In this document: positions 1 to 11,246 of the stretch, in pieces
How the letters are laid out: each line of letters starts with the position of its first letter
Position numbering within the stretch: the first letter of the stretch is position 1
Origin: Congeria kusceri
Taxonomy: Eukaryota > Mollusca > Bivalvia > Myida > Dreissenidae
DNA length: 64,000 nucleotides
Direction of reading: 5' to 3'
NCBI GenBank assembly: GCA_027627225.1
Contig: CM051034.1
Coordinates: forward strand, 10,644,761-10,708,760
The notes under the pieces: generated by a model
What the model was told of the DNA's origin: nothing
The model's input: only the letters and a program-made list of their open reading frames with translations
The model's database searches: none
Translations under genes and position numbers: made by a program

Positions 1-63
<63 letters not shown>
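1..63. repeat. (TA)n microsatellite
   Basis: About 31 uninterrupted TA dinucleotides run from the first base of the window to position 62, so the true repeat probably continues to the left. Nothing else is visible in it. Confidence 0.98.
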
Positions 64-68
<5 letters not shown>

Positions 69-501
69 TTTAACCATTATTATATGTCAGTATTAATATC
101 TGAATTTCAGAATGTTAAAAAAATCCCTCTTGAGGCCCTTTTTGATGACATAGTCCTTTAATTACCCACAATACATTGCGCAAACGCAGAGAAGATCAGT
201 TGTTTACCTTTGTGTAAACAATTAAGTGCAAACTCCATTAAGATTGCTTCCGATACCACGTAATAAAGCAAACACAAAATTAAGTGCTTTCAGTTTTCAT
301 TTGGCAATTACACTTCTTTTACTACGAACTGTAATTTTTGTCTTGTTTTTTCAAAAACTATTTTCAAGTTTATATTGAGAAGAGATTTTCAAAACGAAAC
401 TACGTATGACGCATCACCCGATCCTGTTTTGTTAGCTGCTACGAATACAAAGTTATTAGACATATTAGTCCGCTACTAGCGCTAACAAAATGAGCCTTTT
501 C
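64..501. other. Intergenic DNA; right part belongs to a dispersed repeat ('host repeat B')
   Basis: No coding exon was recognised. From about 405 to 501 the sequence is clearly related, in reverse orientation, to 36345-36450 (shared blocks include AAGTTATTAGACATATTAGT and CCGCTACTAGCGCTAACAAA). The repeat is interrupted at 501 by the transposon that starts at 502 and resumes at 2632. Positions 64-404 show nothing identifiable. Confidence 0.6.
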
Positions 502-543
502 TATGGAAGGGTATATCCGCCAGTACATTCATGCTTCTAAATG

Positions 544-640
544 ACAATTAAATGTTGCAAAATTACAATTGCATGCTGCTGAATTACAATTGCATGTTCC
601 TAATGACAATTACATGTTGCTAAATGATAATTGCTTATTC
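544..640. repeat. Left subterminal short repeats of the TIR transposon
   Basis: Four to five degenerate copies of a motif like AATGACAATTACATGTTGCT lie just inside the left TIR. They are the inverse complement of the right-end motif (AATTGTCATTTAGCAACATG). Such paired subterminal arrays are typical transposase-binding regions; that function is inferred. The same array is seen at 2840-2935 in copy 2 and is mostly lost in copy 3. Confidence 0.7.
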
Positions 641-1381
641 CACTGTGTCATTCGTTACAAATTAACTGCAACTTCCATGCGAGCTAGTGCTTCTTTCTAT
701 CGGTTAATTAAATTAAATCACATATTCTTGCGTGTAAATGACAAATGCATCCTCTCTGTGTCATCTTTAAGTGTTTTTGCGAACAAGTTCATATTGCTTT
801 GTACATTTTACTATGTGAATTTGATTAAACCTAGTAATGATAGTTTAGGCATTAAACGATTGAAAGTTTAGCAAGGCGAAAGCAGCAAGCACTTAGCAAC
901 AAGAAGTTACTCAAATGCGACTTGACAATTTGTAATATGCCATTCATATGTAACCGGGAACCAGAAATCCCGGCCGTGTCCGTAAAATCGCTGGGAGATA
1001 TCTAACTCACAGCTACTTTTGAGTAGTTAAGCTCCTGGCTATTTTGGTCGAAAAAAGGTCCCGTTGTTCGTACCGCCTCTGCGAATCAGTAAATGGCCGA
1101 GGAAAGCTAGTCTTAGTGAGCACAAGCATGGCGATGTTGAGCTAATACCTTTGTCTGTCAGTACTTTCGTCCGTTCGTCCGGGTGCCTGTCTGTCACAAA
1201 GCATGTTGTATCTTTTTCCTTAAACCGTTTTTAAGGAATTAATCGAAAAAAGAGTTTTGTGTTTAGTGAATCAGTCCTGACGGTTTGCGCATTAACTGTC
1301 TGCCCGACCGTCTGTCTGTACGGATGACTTTTAGACATACAACGTATCCGTCCTACAACTTCTGAATAGCTTGAAACACTG

Positions 1382-1451
1382 TCCGGTTAGCTCAGTGGTT
1401 GGTAGACTCGCTTTTCATTTAGGCGGTCCGGGTTCATTCCCTACTCGGCGC
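1382..1451 (+). other. tRNA-like segment (SINE head) inside transposon copy 1
   Basis: The segment contains a good A-box (TTAGCTCAGTGGTTGG) and a B-box-like stretch (GGGTTCATTCC, slightly degenerate) at tRNA spacing. Its acceptor arms do not pair well, so it is not a functional tRNA. About 120 bp downstream (through the AATAAAA-rich stretch near 1570) look like a SINE body. The same insertion is at the equivalent place in copies 2 and 3, so it pre-dates the spread of the transposon. Confidence 0.65.
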
Positions 1452-1725
1452 ATGTGAGTATGATTGGTGGTTAACATACCGGATAGCTGGAGTTTCCTCT
1501 TGCACTGCACCCTGCACTGTGTACTGACCGCCCCCTCCCTCCAAACAGCACAACACCACACCAGAATAAAAAATAAAATACAACAGAAACAGTTATGATT
1601 CAAAATTCGTCCCAACTTGTGATGAGTTTAAAAGTAAATTAGGCAGGGGTGCTGGTACACATCCCGGGTCCCCACGAAATGCAGTGCGCGGAGGGACCTC
1701 ATAAACTACGAAATACGCACATTCA

Positions 1726-1790
1726 ACACACACACACGCACGCACGCATGCACGCACGCACGCGCACACATACACACACATACACATCAA
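1726..1790. repeat. CA/CGCA-type microsatellite inside transposon copy 1
   Basis: Imperfect alternating CA/GCAC sequence. The same locus is a different imperfect tract in copy 2 (4019-4090) and a long pure (CA)n in copy 3 (39555-39644), so the microsatellite travels with the transposon and has evolved separately in each copy. Open frames running through it are low-complexity artefacts. Confidence 0.9.
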
Positions 1791-2507
1791 CACATGTGTC
1801 CGAGTGTCCGTCCGCCCGTCTGTCAATGCATGTGTATACATATATATGCATATCTACTGCTTGGGTTACTCATGAATATTTTATGAAATTGATAATAGAA
1901 ATCCACAACAACATTAAATCGCTATTTTTCGTTTCTATGTCGTATTTTGTTTATTATTTCATGTTTGTACTGTAATTAAAATTCTTTGTTGAAAAAAATA
2001 TTCTTAACGATTACATTTTACACAAAGTGCACGTTCAACAGAACTAGATTGGACTGCAAAATTGTTATTCTGACAAAAGCAGTCTACAATATCATCTCCG
2101 GAAACTATCGAACATCTGAATTTTCTGTCAAAAGTTGTCTCCCGTATATAGTAATTTGCGCTAGAAAGTCAAATTCTTATTGGTTTCCTGTAATGTTATA
2201 ATGCATTAACATGCTTAGCAAAATCCACTAGTTAGTTAATCGCTTGTGACAATCAGCAACAACAAAGTAAATGAGCATAATAATGCATAAAGGAATAGTA
2301 TGAATAAACATTTCAATACTGCAGTAGGCAAACAAAAAGGCTGAAAGCACTTGTCACTGACATGCAAGAAGCAAGAATTTGGCATTAAGAAGCATGCAGT
2401 TACCACGTAGCACAAAGCATATGCATGTAAATAACATAACAATGTCATTAACTGGCGGATATGTATGTCGCTCCATTACGAATATCATAATGCAATAGGA
2501 AGTTGTC

Positions 2508-2610
2508 ATTTAGCAACGTGCAATTGTCATTAGCAACACGTAATTGTCATTTAGCAATATGCAATTGTCATTTAGCAACATGCAATTGTCATTTAGTAAC
2601 ATGCATATAG
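2508..2610. repeat. Right subterminal 21-22 bp tandem repeats of the transposon
   Basis: Five near-identical tandem copies of a unit like AATTGTCATTTAGCAACATG abut the right TIR. Equivalent arrays lie at 4804-4911 (copy 2) and 40424-40490 (copy 3, fewer units). The orientation is opposite to the left subterminal motif. Confidence 0.85.
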
Positions 2611-2631
2611 TGGCGGATATACCCTTCCATA

Positions 2632-2796
2632 CTTTTCATCCTACGGTAAACTGCTGTCAGTGCTACTAACACTAACAAAAGATGGTGTCGCTAACAAACG
2701 ATTTCTATTAGCTGCTCCACTGATTGGAGAATACCAAGATAGTTCAGCCAATGAAAAATCTACCAACAGACCCGGATATTAGACTACGTTCAACAG
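2632..2796. other. 165-bp gap between two transposon copies; contains continuation of host repeat B
   Basis: The first ~60 bp (including CTAACACTAACAAAAGATGG) resume the repeat interrupted at 501 and match the reverse strand at 36285-36350. The remainder up to the copy-2 target duplication CAACAG (2791-2796) shows no recognised feature. Confidence 0.6.
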
Positions 2797-4932
2797 TATG
2801 GAAGGGTATATCCGCCAGTACATTCATGCTTCTAAATGACAATTAAATGTTGCTAAATTACAAGTGCATGCTGCTAAATTACAATTCCATGTTCCTAATG
2901 ACAATTACATGTTGCTAAATGATAATTGCTTATTCCACTGTGTCATTCGTTACTAATTAACTGCAACTTCCATGCGACCTAGTGCTTCTTTCGATCGGTT
3001 AATTAAATTAAATCACATATTCTTGCGTGTAAATGACAAATGCATCCTCTCTGTGTCATCGTTAAGTGTTTTTGCGAACAAGTTCATATTGCTTCGTACA
3101 TTTTACTATGTGAATTTTATTAAACCTAGTAATGATAGTTTAGGCATTAAACGATTGAAAGTTTAGCAAGGCGAAAGCAGCGAGCACTTAGCAACAAGAA
3201 GTTACTCAAATGCGACTTGACAATTTGTAATATGCCATTCATATGTAACCGGGAACCAGAAATTCCGGCCGTGTCCGTAAAATCGCTGGGAGATATCTAA
3301 CTCCAAGCTACTTTTGACTAGTTAAGCTCCTGGCTATTTTGGTCGAAAAAAGGTCCCGTTGTTCGTACCGCATCTGCGAATCAGTAAATGGCCAAGGAAA
3401 GCTAGTCTTAGTGAGTACAAGCATGGCGATGTTGAGCTAATACCTTTGTCTGTCAGTACTTTCGTCCGTACGTCCGGGTGCCTGTCTGTCACAAAGCATG
3501 TCGTATCTTTTTCCTTAAACCGTTTTTAAGGAATTAATTGAAAAAATAGTTTTGTGTTTAGTGTATCATTCCTGACGGTTTGCGCATTAACTGTCTGCCC
3601 GACCGTCTGTCTGTACGGATGACTTTTAGACATACAACGTATCCGTCCTACAACTTCTGATTAGCTTGAAACACTGTCCGGTTAGCTCAGTGGTTGGTAG
3701 ACTCGCTTTTCATTTAGGCGGTCCGGGTTCATTCCCTACTCGGCGCATGTGAGTATGATTGGTGGTCAACATACCGGATAGCTGGAGTTTCCTCTTGCAC
3801 TGCACCCTGCACTGTGTACTGACCGCCCCCTCCCTCCAAACAGCACAACACCACACCAGAATAAAAAAAAATACAACAGAAACAGTTATGATTCAAAATT
3901 CGTCCCAACTTATGATGAGTTTAAAAGTAAATTAGGCAGGGGTGCTGGTACACATCCCGGGTCCCCACGAAATGCAGTGGCGCGGAGGGACCTCATAAAC
4001 TATGAAATACGCACATTCAACACACACACACACACACATACACGCATGCATGCACGCACGCACGCGCACACATACACACACATACACATCAACACATGTG
4101 TCCGAGTGTCCGTCCGCCCGTCTGTCAATGCATGTGTATACATATATATGCATATCTACTGCTTGGTTACTCATGAATATTTTATGAAATTGATAATAGA
4201 AATCCACAACAACATGAAATCGCTATTTTTCGTTTCTATGTCGTATTTTGTTTATTATTTCATGTTTGTACTGTAATTAAAATTCTTTGTTGAAAAAAAT
4301 ATTCTTAACGATTACATTTTACGCGAAATGCACGTTCAACATAACTAGATTGGACTCCAAAATTGTTATTATGACAAAAGCAGTCTACAATATCATCTCC
4401 GGAAACTATCGAACATCTGAATTTGCTGTCAAGAGTTGTCTCCCGTATATAGTAATTTGCGCTAGAAAGTCAAATTCTTATTGGTTTCCTGTAATGTTAT
4501 AATGCATTAACATGCTTAGCAAAATCCACTAGTTAGTTAATCGCTTGTGACAATCAGCAACAACAAAGTAAATGAGCATAATAATGCAGAAAGGAATAGT
4601 ATGAATAAACATTTCAATACTGCAGTAGGCAAACCAAAAGGCTGAAAGCACTTGTCAATGACATGCAAGAAGCAAGAATTTGGCATTAAGAAGCATGCAG
4701 TTACCACGTAGCAGAACGCATATGCATGTAAATAACATAACAATGTCATTAACTGGCGGATATGTATGTCGCTCCATTACGAATATCATAATGCAATAGG
4801 AAGTTGTCATTTAGCAACGTGCAATTGTCATTAGCAACACGCAATTGTCATTTAGCAATATGCAATTGTCATTTAGCAACATGCAATTGTCATTTAGTAA
4901 CATGCATATAGTGGCGGATATACCCTTCCATA
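2797..4932 (+). mobile_element. Non-autonomous TIR DNA transposon, copy 2
   Basis: This 2136-bp copy has the same TIRs and the same orientation as copy 1, and is closely similar by eye along its whole length. Flanking bases CAACAG (2791-2796) and CAACAG (4933-4938) are an exact 6-bp target duplication, so it is a separate insertion and not a tandem duplication of copy 1. The tRNA-like segment is at 3676-3746, the CA-rich tract at 4019-4090 and the right subterminal array at 4804-4911. No transposase frame is present. Confidence 0.9.
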
Positions 4933-4938
4933 CAACAG

Positions 4939-5699
4939 GACGCCATCTTTGAATATCGTAGTGAGTGAGTCTTCTGGCTCGAAATATTAATCGGTTAGAC
5001 TTTTTTTGTGATCAGCGCAATGTATACTGTTTATACCTATACAGACATAAGCAAATGTTTCGTAGGCCATCTAATTAGTAGTTTAATATTTCGATGATTT
5101 TTACCCATAACTTAAGTTGACCTAGATATTCACGATTTCGACAGTGTCAAATCACGCGTAACGAGACCGGCGAGATAACGCGAGATTTCGGTCCAGGGGG
5201 GTTCTGCCGCAAATGTAAACCTCGATCGGCTGCTTATGCATATTAACTGATAAACTAAATAAAACAATTAAATAACGTTATATGAAGACATAGATCCTTT
5301 AAATTATTGCTTTATATAATAATTTGCGATTTTAATGTTCACACAGATTTTAGACCCGGCTGGGTAAAAGTAACAATTATTAAGTAGTGTGCCAAAATTA
5401 AGTAATGACACATTGACGAACTTTCAGTATGGATAAACAGTGCATACAAATTAAATATACTGGCGTTTTCTTTCTAAATTCATACCATATTTTGAAAGAA
5501 AGATATTAAATCCAATGTTATATTAAGATCTGTTGCCTTAGCTTAGTTTTACGATCATTAATTCCGATACCCCACCCACATCTGAAATATTAAATTTAAC
5601 CAGTTTAAAACATAACAAAGTGCTTATATAGCATACATATGTATAAAACCCGAATTACATATACTTTCTCCACAATAAGTAACAGTTCTCTTTTTCCAG
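4939..5699. other. Unique-looking region; possible CpG-containing 5' region of a plus-strand gene
   Basis: Positions about 5125-5235 hold a cluster of CG dinucleotides unusual for this AT-rich window, including CACGCGTAACGAGACCGGCG and AACGCGAGATTTCGG. This could mark a promoter upstream of the candidate exon at 5700. No TATA box or clear initiator was found. The rest is AT-rich without visible features. Confidence 0.3.
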
Positions 5700-5929
5700 T
5701 TATAGGTTAAATGAGCAACAATGCTGTACTGTATGCAGAAGTACTGCAGTAGCCTGAGTAGGCTAATCAGTACCCCCCCTGAAAGTAATCTCCTACGCAG
5801 AGTGGTCTCCCTTATAATAATGTCGAAAAGGTCAATAGATTGTTCACTGAAAGTTGAAAATCTTAACATGCTTAATACCCAGCTACTGATAGAAACAATG
5901 CTCCAAGAAAAACAAGGAATGTTAAATCA
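5700..5929 (+). CDS. Candidate coding exon, unknown protein
   Basis: A pyrimidine-rich acceptor (CTCTTTTTCCAG, ending 5699) precedes, and a strong donor (AATCA|GTAAGG) follows 5929. A frame with an ATG at 5721 stays open to the donor, about 69 codons. Its product has a leucine/isoleucine-rich stretch (RRVVSLIIMSKRSID) and an amphipathic, possibly helical end (LLIETMLQEKQGMLN). It ends in phase 2. Joined to the exon at 14113 it continues as NPYVQLTLKTPSQNN and stops 22 codons on. I do not recognise the protein. The acceptor is less certain than the donor, because an in-frame TGA lies just before the ATG; the exon may be a first coding exon or start at an internal AG. Confidence 0.4.
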
Positions 5930-6562
5930 GTAAGGAATAGTTACTTCATTTATGATAGATGCTTAATGGACTCGTTTTCGATCCTGTATGATCCTTTTTC
6001 GCTCTAAGACATTTCGCACCAAGACATTTCGTACCAACAGGCAACATACATGGATGCTATTATAACTTATAACAGTGGATACAAGGGATTGTACTAGTGT
6101 TAAAACCATTAAAAATGACGGATTAACACCTCTTACTTACACTACAGACAGTGTATTAGATTAAATTTTAGTTGAAGAATTCTTGCATTCTTTCCTTAAT
6201 TGTCCTTTTTCCACAAATTGTCCCTTTTCATTGTCTGTAACCAAATTCACTTGTTTGTTTATGCTCTGTGACAATGTGGGCAATACAGACAATTGATTTC
6301 TCAAACCCTGCTTTTAATATATACTCAGTTATAATCATATAATATGATTTAGGCATTAATTTCTAAAATGTAAAATTTTATGTTATAAGTTTAAATATCC
6401 CTTGTCTTATTTCCTTTTTTGTACCACTATTAAGTATTTTTTTGCATCTTACATAATTAAAAGTATTATATGATAAATAAAATGCATTTGAAATGGCACT
6501 CACTTATGATTTTATAAATAACATTACAAAAAACAAAATACAAAAATAAATAGTTTTAGTTT
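5930..6562. other. AT-rich non-coding stretch
   Basis: No exon was recognised. At 6006-6036 a 16-bp motif (AAGACATTTCGCACC) is repeated twice in tandem with one change. Otherwise nothing is visible. Confidence 0.5.
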
Positions 6563-7674
6563 ATTAGCTAGACTATTCACCGAATAGTTCAAACTATACT
6601 ACTCACCCATTCGTCGGCGTCGGCGTAATGCTGTGGTTAAGGTTTGCGTGCAACATGTCCATATCTCTGTAACTGCTACAGATATTGAACTGAAACTTCA
6701 CACAGTTGTTTGGGGTCATTATGTGAGGTCCCTGACCAAGGCCCATAACTTTGACCTGCAATTTATCAGAATTATGCCCCATTTTGTACTTATAAACAGC
6801 AGGTTAAAGTTTGTTTGCATCAACTCCATATCTCTATGTCTACTACAGATAATCAATTGAAACTTCACACATGCCTTCAGGGTCATTATATAAGGTCACT
6901 AGCCAAGACCCATAACTGTGACCAGCATTTTAGCAGAATTATGCCCCTTTTTGTACTTAAAAATGTCAGGTTAAGGTTTGCGTGCAAGATAAATTTCAGG
7001 TTAGGTTTGCGTGCAACAAGTACATATCTCTGTAACTATTACAGATATTCAATTGAAACTTCACACATGTGTTCGGGGTCATTATGTGAGTACACTGACG
7101 AAGGCCCATAACTCTGACTGCAATTTAGCAGAATTATGCCCCTTTTTGTACTTAGAAAATGAGGTTAAAGTTTGCGTGCAACAACTCCATATCTCTATAT
7201 CTACTACAGATATTCAATTGAAACTTCACATATGCCTTCAGGGTCATTATATAAGGTCACTGGCCAAGACCCATAACTGTGACCAGCATTTTAACAGAAT
7301 TATGCCACTTTTTGAACTTACAAATTCAGGTTAAAGTTTGCATGCAACAACTCTGTATCTCTATAACTACTACAGATATGCAATTGCAACTTCAAGCATG
7401 TCTTCAGGGTCAGTATATAAGGTCACTGACCAAGGCCCATAACTCTGACCTGCAATTTAGCAGAATTATGCCCCTTATTGTCCTTAGTAACTCTCGTTAA
7501 AGTTTGCGTGCAACAACTCCATATCTCTATAACTCGAGAACGGATAGAGCTGTTTTAATGAAACGTCATACATAGATACCTTATAGCAAGGCCTCACTTG
7601 TGATTGCATAAGGGGTAGGTGGGGTCAAGGTTTAGGTCACTGTTACTAAAAATAGAAAAACGGTTTCCGCTCAG

Positions 7675-9195
7675 TAGTGGTGTAACGATATACCGGTATA
7701 TCGTGGTATTGGATCACGCGATAATATATCGCGATATTAAAATTTCATACCAGTATTTAACGATATGTACTTTTTATGTGTTTGCCATGTCTTTTTATTA
7801 AAACAATTGTTTTACTATAGTTTTATTTGCCTTATTTGAATTCGTCACGGTTTCAGTGATTTGTATGTTCCATATATACCTGCTCCAGTATGCTGTTTTT
7901 GAAACATAATTGTTGATTTGAAAAAATATAATTTGTGAACATTTGCTATTGCATATTGAAGAACTTTATCAGGTTATATTTAACTGACATATAAATTGAT
8001 TTCAGATAGCTGACGGAATGTTTCTTTCTAATACAAAACTGTAAAATATAATTAAGGTGTTGTGTGCCAATAGCTAAAAATAACGACATCATGGAAAACT
8101 TACACTGAATGGTTAGGCCTATATTTGATATTTTTGAGAGGTCAATCAATGCTGGAGCAATATTTATAAAAAATACTTTTATTATTCTTACCTTGTTGAA
8201 AGTCAAACTATAAGCTTGTGTTTGGAACGATTTTTCTATTAAGCAGGTGCATATAACAAATATTAAATATTGATACTCATAGAATTATATTGGAATTGCT
8301 GGGTTGAAATCTTAAAACAATGCATTTCTTGATTGAAAAATCATATGGTAAAAATTTAGTATTTTAAGATTTTCTTAATTTTCGACTTTATAAATACCTA
8401 CCCAGTTGAAATTTATGGTGGTGGTGTTCTGTTTGCCATCAATTTTACACTTAACAAAAATGAATAAATACAATGTGTAAAGGCCTACGAATACATATTG
8501 AAGTATGGACATTTATAATGAATCTGATTGTATTTAAATAGATTTTAAATATGATATTTAAAATCAGGCAAATATTTGTTAATAGCGTACAATATTTTAA
8601 ATTGAATAGATTGGTATTTAAACATTAAAATGGTGTTAATACATGCGTTTGTATGGTAATTATAGTGAGACATGAAGAGAAACTGCGCTTTTTAATATGG
8701 GCAATATATTGAGGTACATGTATATATCGTGATATTTTGTAAAATATTCCGGTTTATTTAATGCTAAGTAGTGAAATATAGAAAAATATCAGTGAGATAT
8801 ATCCCTATATCACTCACAGTGAGGGACTACTTTTTTGGGTCCCGATTTAATACGGTAAATAAAACGGACCGTCATCGATGCCGGGCTCACAACTGTGAAA
8901 TGATGTCATTATTTTGACGTCATGACATTATGATTCCCGTGATATTTTCCAATAAAATGTAAAACAAAGGTTAATAAAGTATAAAATAAAATGAAAATGT
9001 GTTTGTTTTCAGTGTGATAACGTGTTATATCATCACCGGAAAGGGAGACAATTTACATATTTTCACTCGCGCGAGTGCTCTTGAAAATATTAATTGTCTC
9101 CCTTTCCAGTGATGATATCACGCGATATCACACCGAAAACAAACAAATATCCTCTATATATCGCGATATGGGCCAGTGATATCATTACGATCCTA
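7675..9195 (+). mobile_element. Non-autonomous hAT-type transposon (8-bp TSD)
   Basis: The left end TAGTGGTGTAACGATATACC and the reverse complement of the right end (TAGGATCGTAATGATATCAC) are imperfect inverted repeats with the start familiar from many animal hAT elements. The flanks CCGCTCAG (7667-7674) and CCGCTCAA (9196-9203) form an 8-bp target duplication with one change. It sits inside the HINE-like repeat, whose undisturbed form (CCGCTCAATAACTTGAG) continues on the right. No transposase frame was found in its 1521 bp. Confidence 0.8.
9001..9144. repeat. Large imperfect hairpin (inverted repeat, ~64-bp arms)
   Basis: The left arm at 9001-9064 (starting GTTTGTTTTCAGTGTGATAA) is complementary to the right arm at 9082-9144 with only a few mismatches. 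The loop is about 17 bases and contains CTCGCGCGAG, itself a palindrome. The hairpin lies within the hAT-type element and may be a nested fold-back element or part of its body. Confidence 0.85.
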
Positions 9196-9566
9196 CCGCT
9201 CAATAACTTGAGTACATGCATGCATTGAGATATTTTAATAAAACTTAATACATAGATACTTTATATCGAGACCTCGCTTTGGATTGCATATGGGGTGGGT
9301 GGGGTCAAGGTCACTGTTACTAAAAATAGAAAAACGGTTTACGCTCAATAACTTGAGAACGTATTGAGATATTTTAATAGTTAATACATAAATACCTTAT
9401 ATCGAGACCTCGCTTGGGATGGCAAATGGGGTGGGTGGGGTTAAGGTCACAGTTACTAAAAATAGAAAAACGGTTTCCGCTCAATATTTTTCTGTTTGTA
9501 GTGATAAAGGCCCATAACTCTGACAAAGCGCTTTAATAGTCAAGTGCACTGTCCTAAGGCAGCTCT

Positions 9567-10327
9567 ATTATGTTTTATTCTACTACTGTTGTTCACAGTC
9601 TTTAATATAACCCACTTAAATTACACAAGGCCTGGGAATAGTAAAAATATGTCCGGACGGGCCAGTTAAAATAATGACCTGTATGTCTGAAAGGGCAAGA
9701 ATGCTCAACAATGATGGAAAAGAAGGAAATAAAAAACACATTTGCCAAAAAGGAACAAAAACATAAATGTTCAAAAGTTTTGCTCTCTATCTTACAGCAA
9801 AATATCCTGTAAACCTTACTGTGTTATTCAAGTATTACAAACTAGTTATTTATATATCTTGGTCATTAATAAAACATTGTTAATGTTGAATGTTTTAATA
9901 ATAATGTTGTAGATGGAAAAACATGATGTTCACTGGTGGTATAGGGTGCTTTCTGGAAGCAAAATGCCAGCATTCCAGTATAATATACCAGTATTAAAAA
10001 AAAACTATACGAGTATCATATACTAACTTACTGTTTCTATGGACAGATCTAGGATCATAAAAGGTACAGGGCACTTCTCAGGCTTTTGAAAAATTATCTG
10101 ATATTACCTAATAAATGGACAGTTCCAGAGTTTGGAACATTTTTTGCTTCAGCATAATATCAAATAATAGTATATAATTAAACAATTCAGTATTAAGCAA
10201 CCCAGAGCAAGGGGGATCACAAAGGACACTGCACAACACCCTGTCACATGCATTTCACTCTCGATATGGATTTAATATTGTCAATTCAAGTGCAAATTTT
10301 AATATCGGCCGTGTTTGTGATGTATTT
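9567..10327. other. Non-coding; includes diverged copy of a short TIR repeat
   Basis: No exon was recognised. About 10041-10275 is a diverged relative of the MITE-like repeat at 15081-15385 (shared GATCTAGGATCA, AAAGGTACAGGGC and CAACACCCTG blocks). The rest is AT-rich without features. Confidence 0.5.
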
Positions 10328-11246
10328 TTAGCTAGACTATTTGAATAATAGGTGAGCTTTCCTACTCGCCCTGGCGTCCGCGTCTGAATTTGTTTTGAAG
10401 TTTTTATTCAAATGTCTTGTAACTTCAAAACTACATAAGTTATTGACTTGAAACTTGGAATATACCTTTGTCATCAACTCCAGTATCAGGAGCAACAATC
10501 CCCATAACTCTGTTTTGTGTTTTGACAGAGTTATGCCCCATTTTGACATAGATTTTTTGGTTAAAGTTTATATTCAAAAGTTTGTAACGGCATAACTGCA
10601 TAAGTTATTCACTTGATACTTAGAATATAGCTTTGTCACCAACTCCAATATCAGAGGCAACATTCCGTATAATTCTGTTTTGTATTTGACAGAGTAATGA
10701 CCCTTTTTCACATAGATTTCCTGGTTAAAGTTTATATTCAAAAGATTTGTAACTGCAGAACTGCAAACGTTATTTACTTGAAACTTGGAATATACCGTTG
10801 TCATCAACTCTGACGGCATAGCTCTGTTTTGTATTTTGATAGAGTTATGCCCCTTTTTTACATAGATTTTCTGGTTAAAGTTTACATTCAAAACTTTTGT
10901 AACTTCAGAACGTAAGTTATTCACTTGAACGTAAGGACATACCTTTGTCATCAACACCAGTGTATGGGGCAACCTCCCTATAACTCTGTTTTGCATTTGA
11001 CAGAGTTAGGCCCCTTTTCACATAGATTTTCTGGTTAAAGTTTATATTTAAAACTCGTTTAACTTCAAATCTACACAAGTTATCAACTACATAAAGTTTG
11101 CGCTTGAAAGTTGGAATAATTTGATGAAATAATTGCCATAACTCAGTTTTGTATTTCAACAAATTTATGCCTCTTCCACTTTCCAAAATATGTACCAACT
11201 GAAATACTTTGAATAGATGAGCACACTGTCCTCTGACAGCTCTTGT
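10328..11246 (+). mobile_element. HINE-like element with ~150-165 bp internal repeats
   Basis: The left end again starts TAGCTAGACTATTTGAATAA with a hairpin, then CCTACTCGCCCTGGCG. About five tandem units are visible, recognisable by GGTTAAAGTTTATATTCAAA near 10560, 10722, 10874 and 11033. The right end CACTGTCCTCTGACAGCTCT (11224-11243, followed by TGT) forms a short hairpin (CTGTC/GACAG). Minus-strand open frames run through the units but follow the repeat and are not convincing genes. Confidence 0.65.

Larger units (their letters stand above)
502..2631 (+). mobile_element. Non-autonomous TIR DNA transposon, copy 1 (6-bp TSD, TAT...ATA ends)
   Basis: The element is bounded by terminal inverted repeats starting TATGGAAGGGTATATCCGCC (502-522) with their exact complement at 2611-2631. 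It is 2130 bp long. The flanking bases CTTTTC (496-501) and CTTTTC (2632-2637) are a perfect 6-bp target-site duplication. A related uninterrupted sequence near 36350 (minus strand GAGCCTTTTCATCC) shows the pre-insertion site. Inside are subterminal 21-22 bp repeats at both ends in opposite orientation, a tRNA-like segment, and a CA-rich microsatellite. No transposase-like frame is present, so the copy is non-autonomous. As far as I recall, 6-bp duplications with TAY...RTA ends are the published signature of the IS3EU superfamily. That assignment is inference; the boundaries and duplication are seen directly. Confidence 0.9.
6563..9566 (+). mobile_element. Helentron/HINE-like element with ~165-185 bp internal tandem repeats, interrupted by a hAT element
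   Basis: The left end has a hairpin (TAGCTAGACTATTCACCGAA TAGT) followed by a CG-rich head (GTCGGCGTCGGCG). Then about six diverged tandem units follow (near 6633, 6808, 6975, 7160, 7325, 7495), each with GGTTAAAGTTTGCGTGCAAC, a CCATATCTCT stretch, an ACAGATATTCAATTGAAACT stretch, GGTCACTGACCAAGGCCCAT and AGAATTATGCCCC. A second repeat type follows (GGGGTCAAGGTCACTGTTAC, 7610-7660, 9290-9480). The right end is CACTGTCCTAAGGCAGCTCT (9547-9566), which resembles the right end of the element ending at 11246. End hairpins plus central tandem repeats and no obvious target duplication fit HINEs such as 'pearl' of bivalves; that class assignment is inference. Confidence 0.65.

Noticed and set aside
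569..871. 100-codon frame near the left end of transposon copy 1 (shorter in copies 2 and 3)
   Set aside because: The first part is lost in copies 2 and 3 by substitutions and deletion, and there is no transposase motif. Conservation is explained by the DNA-level similarity of recent copies.
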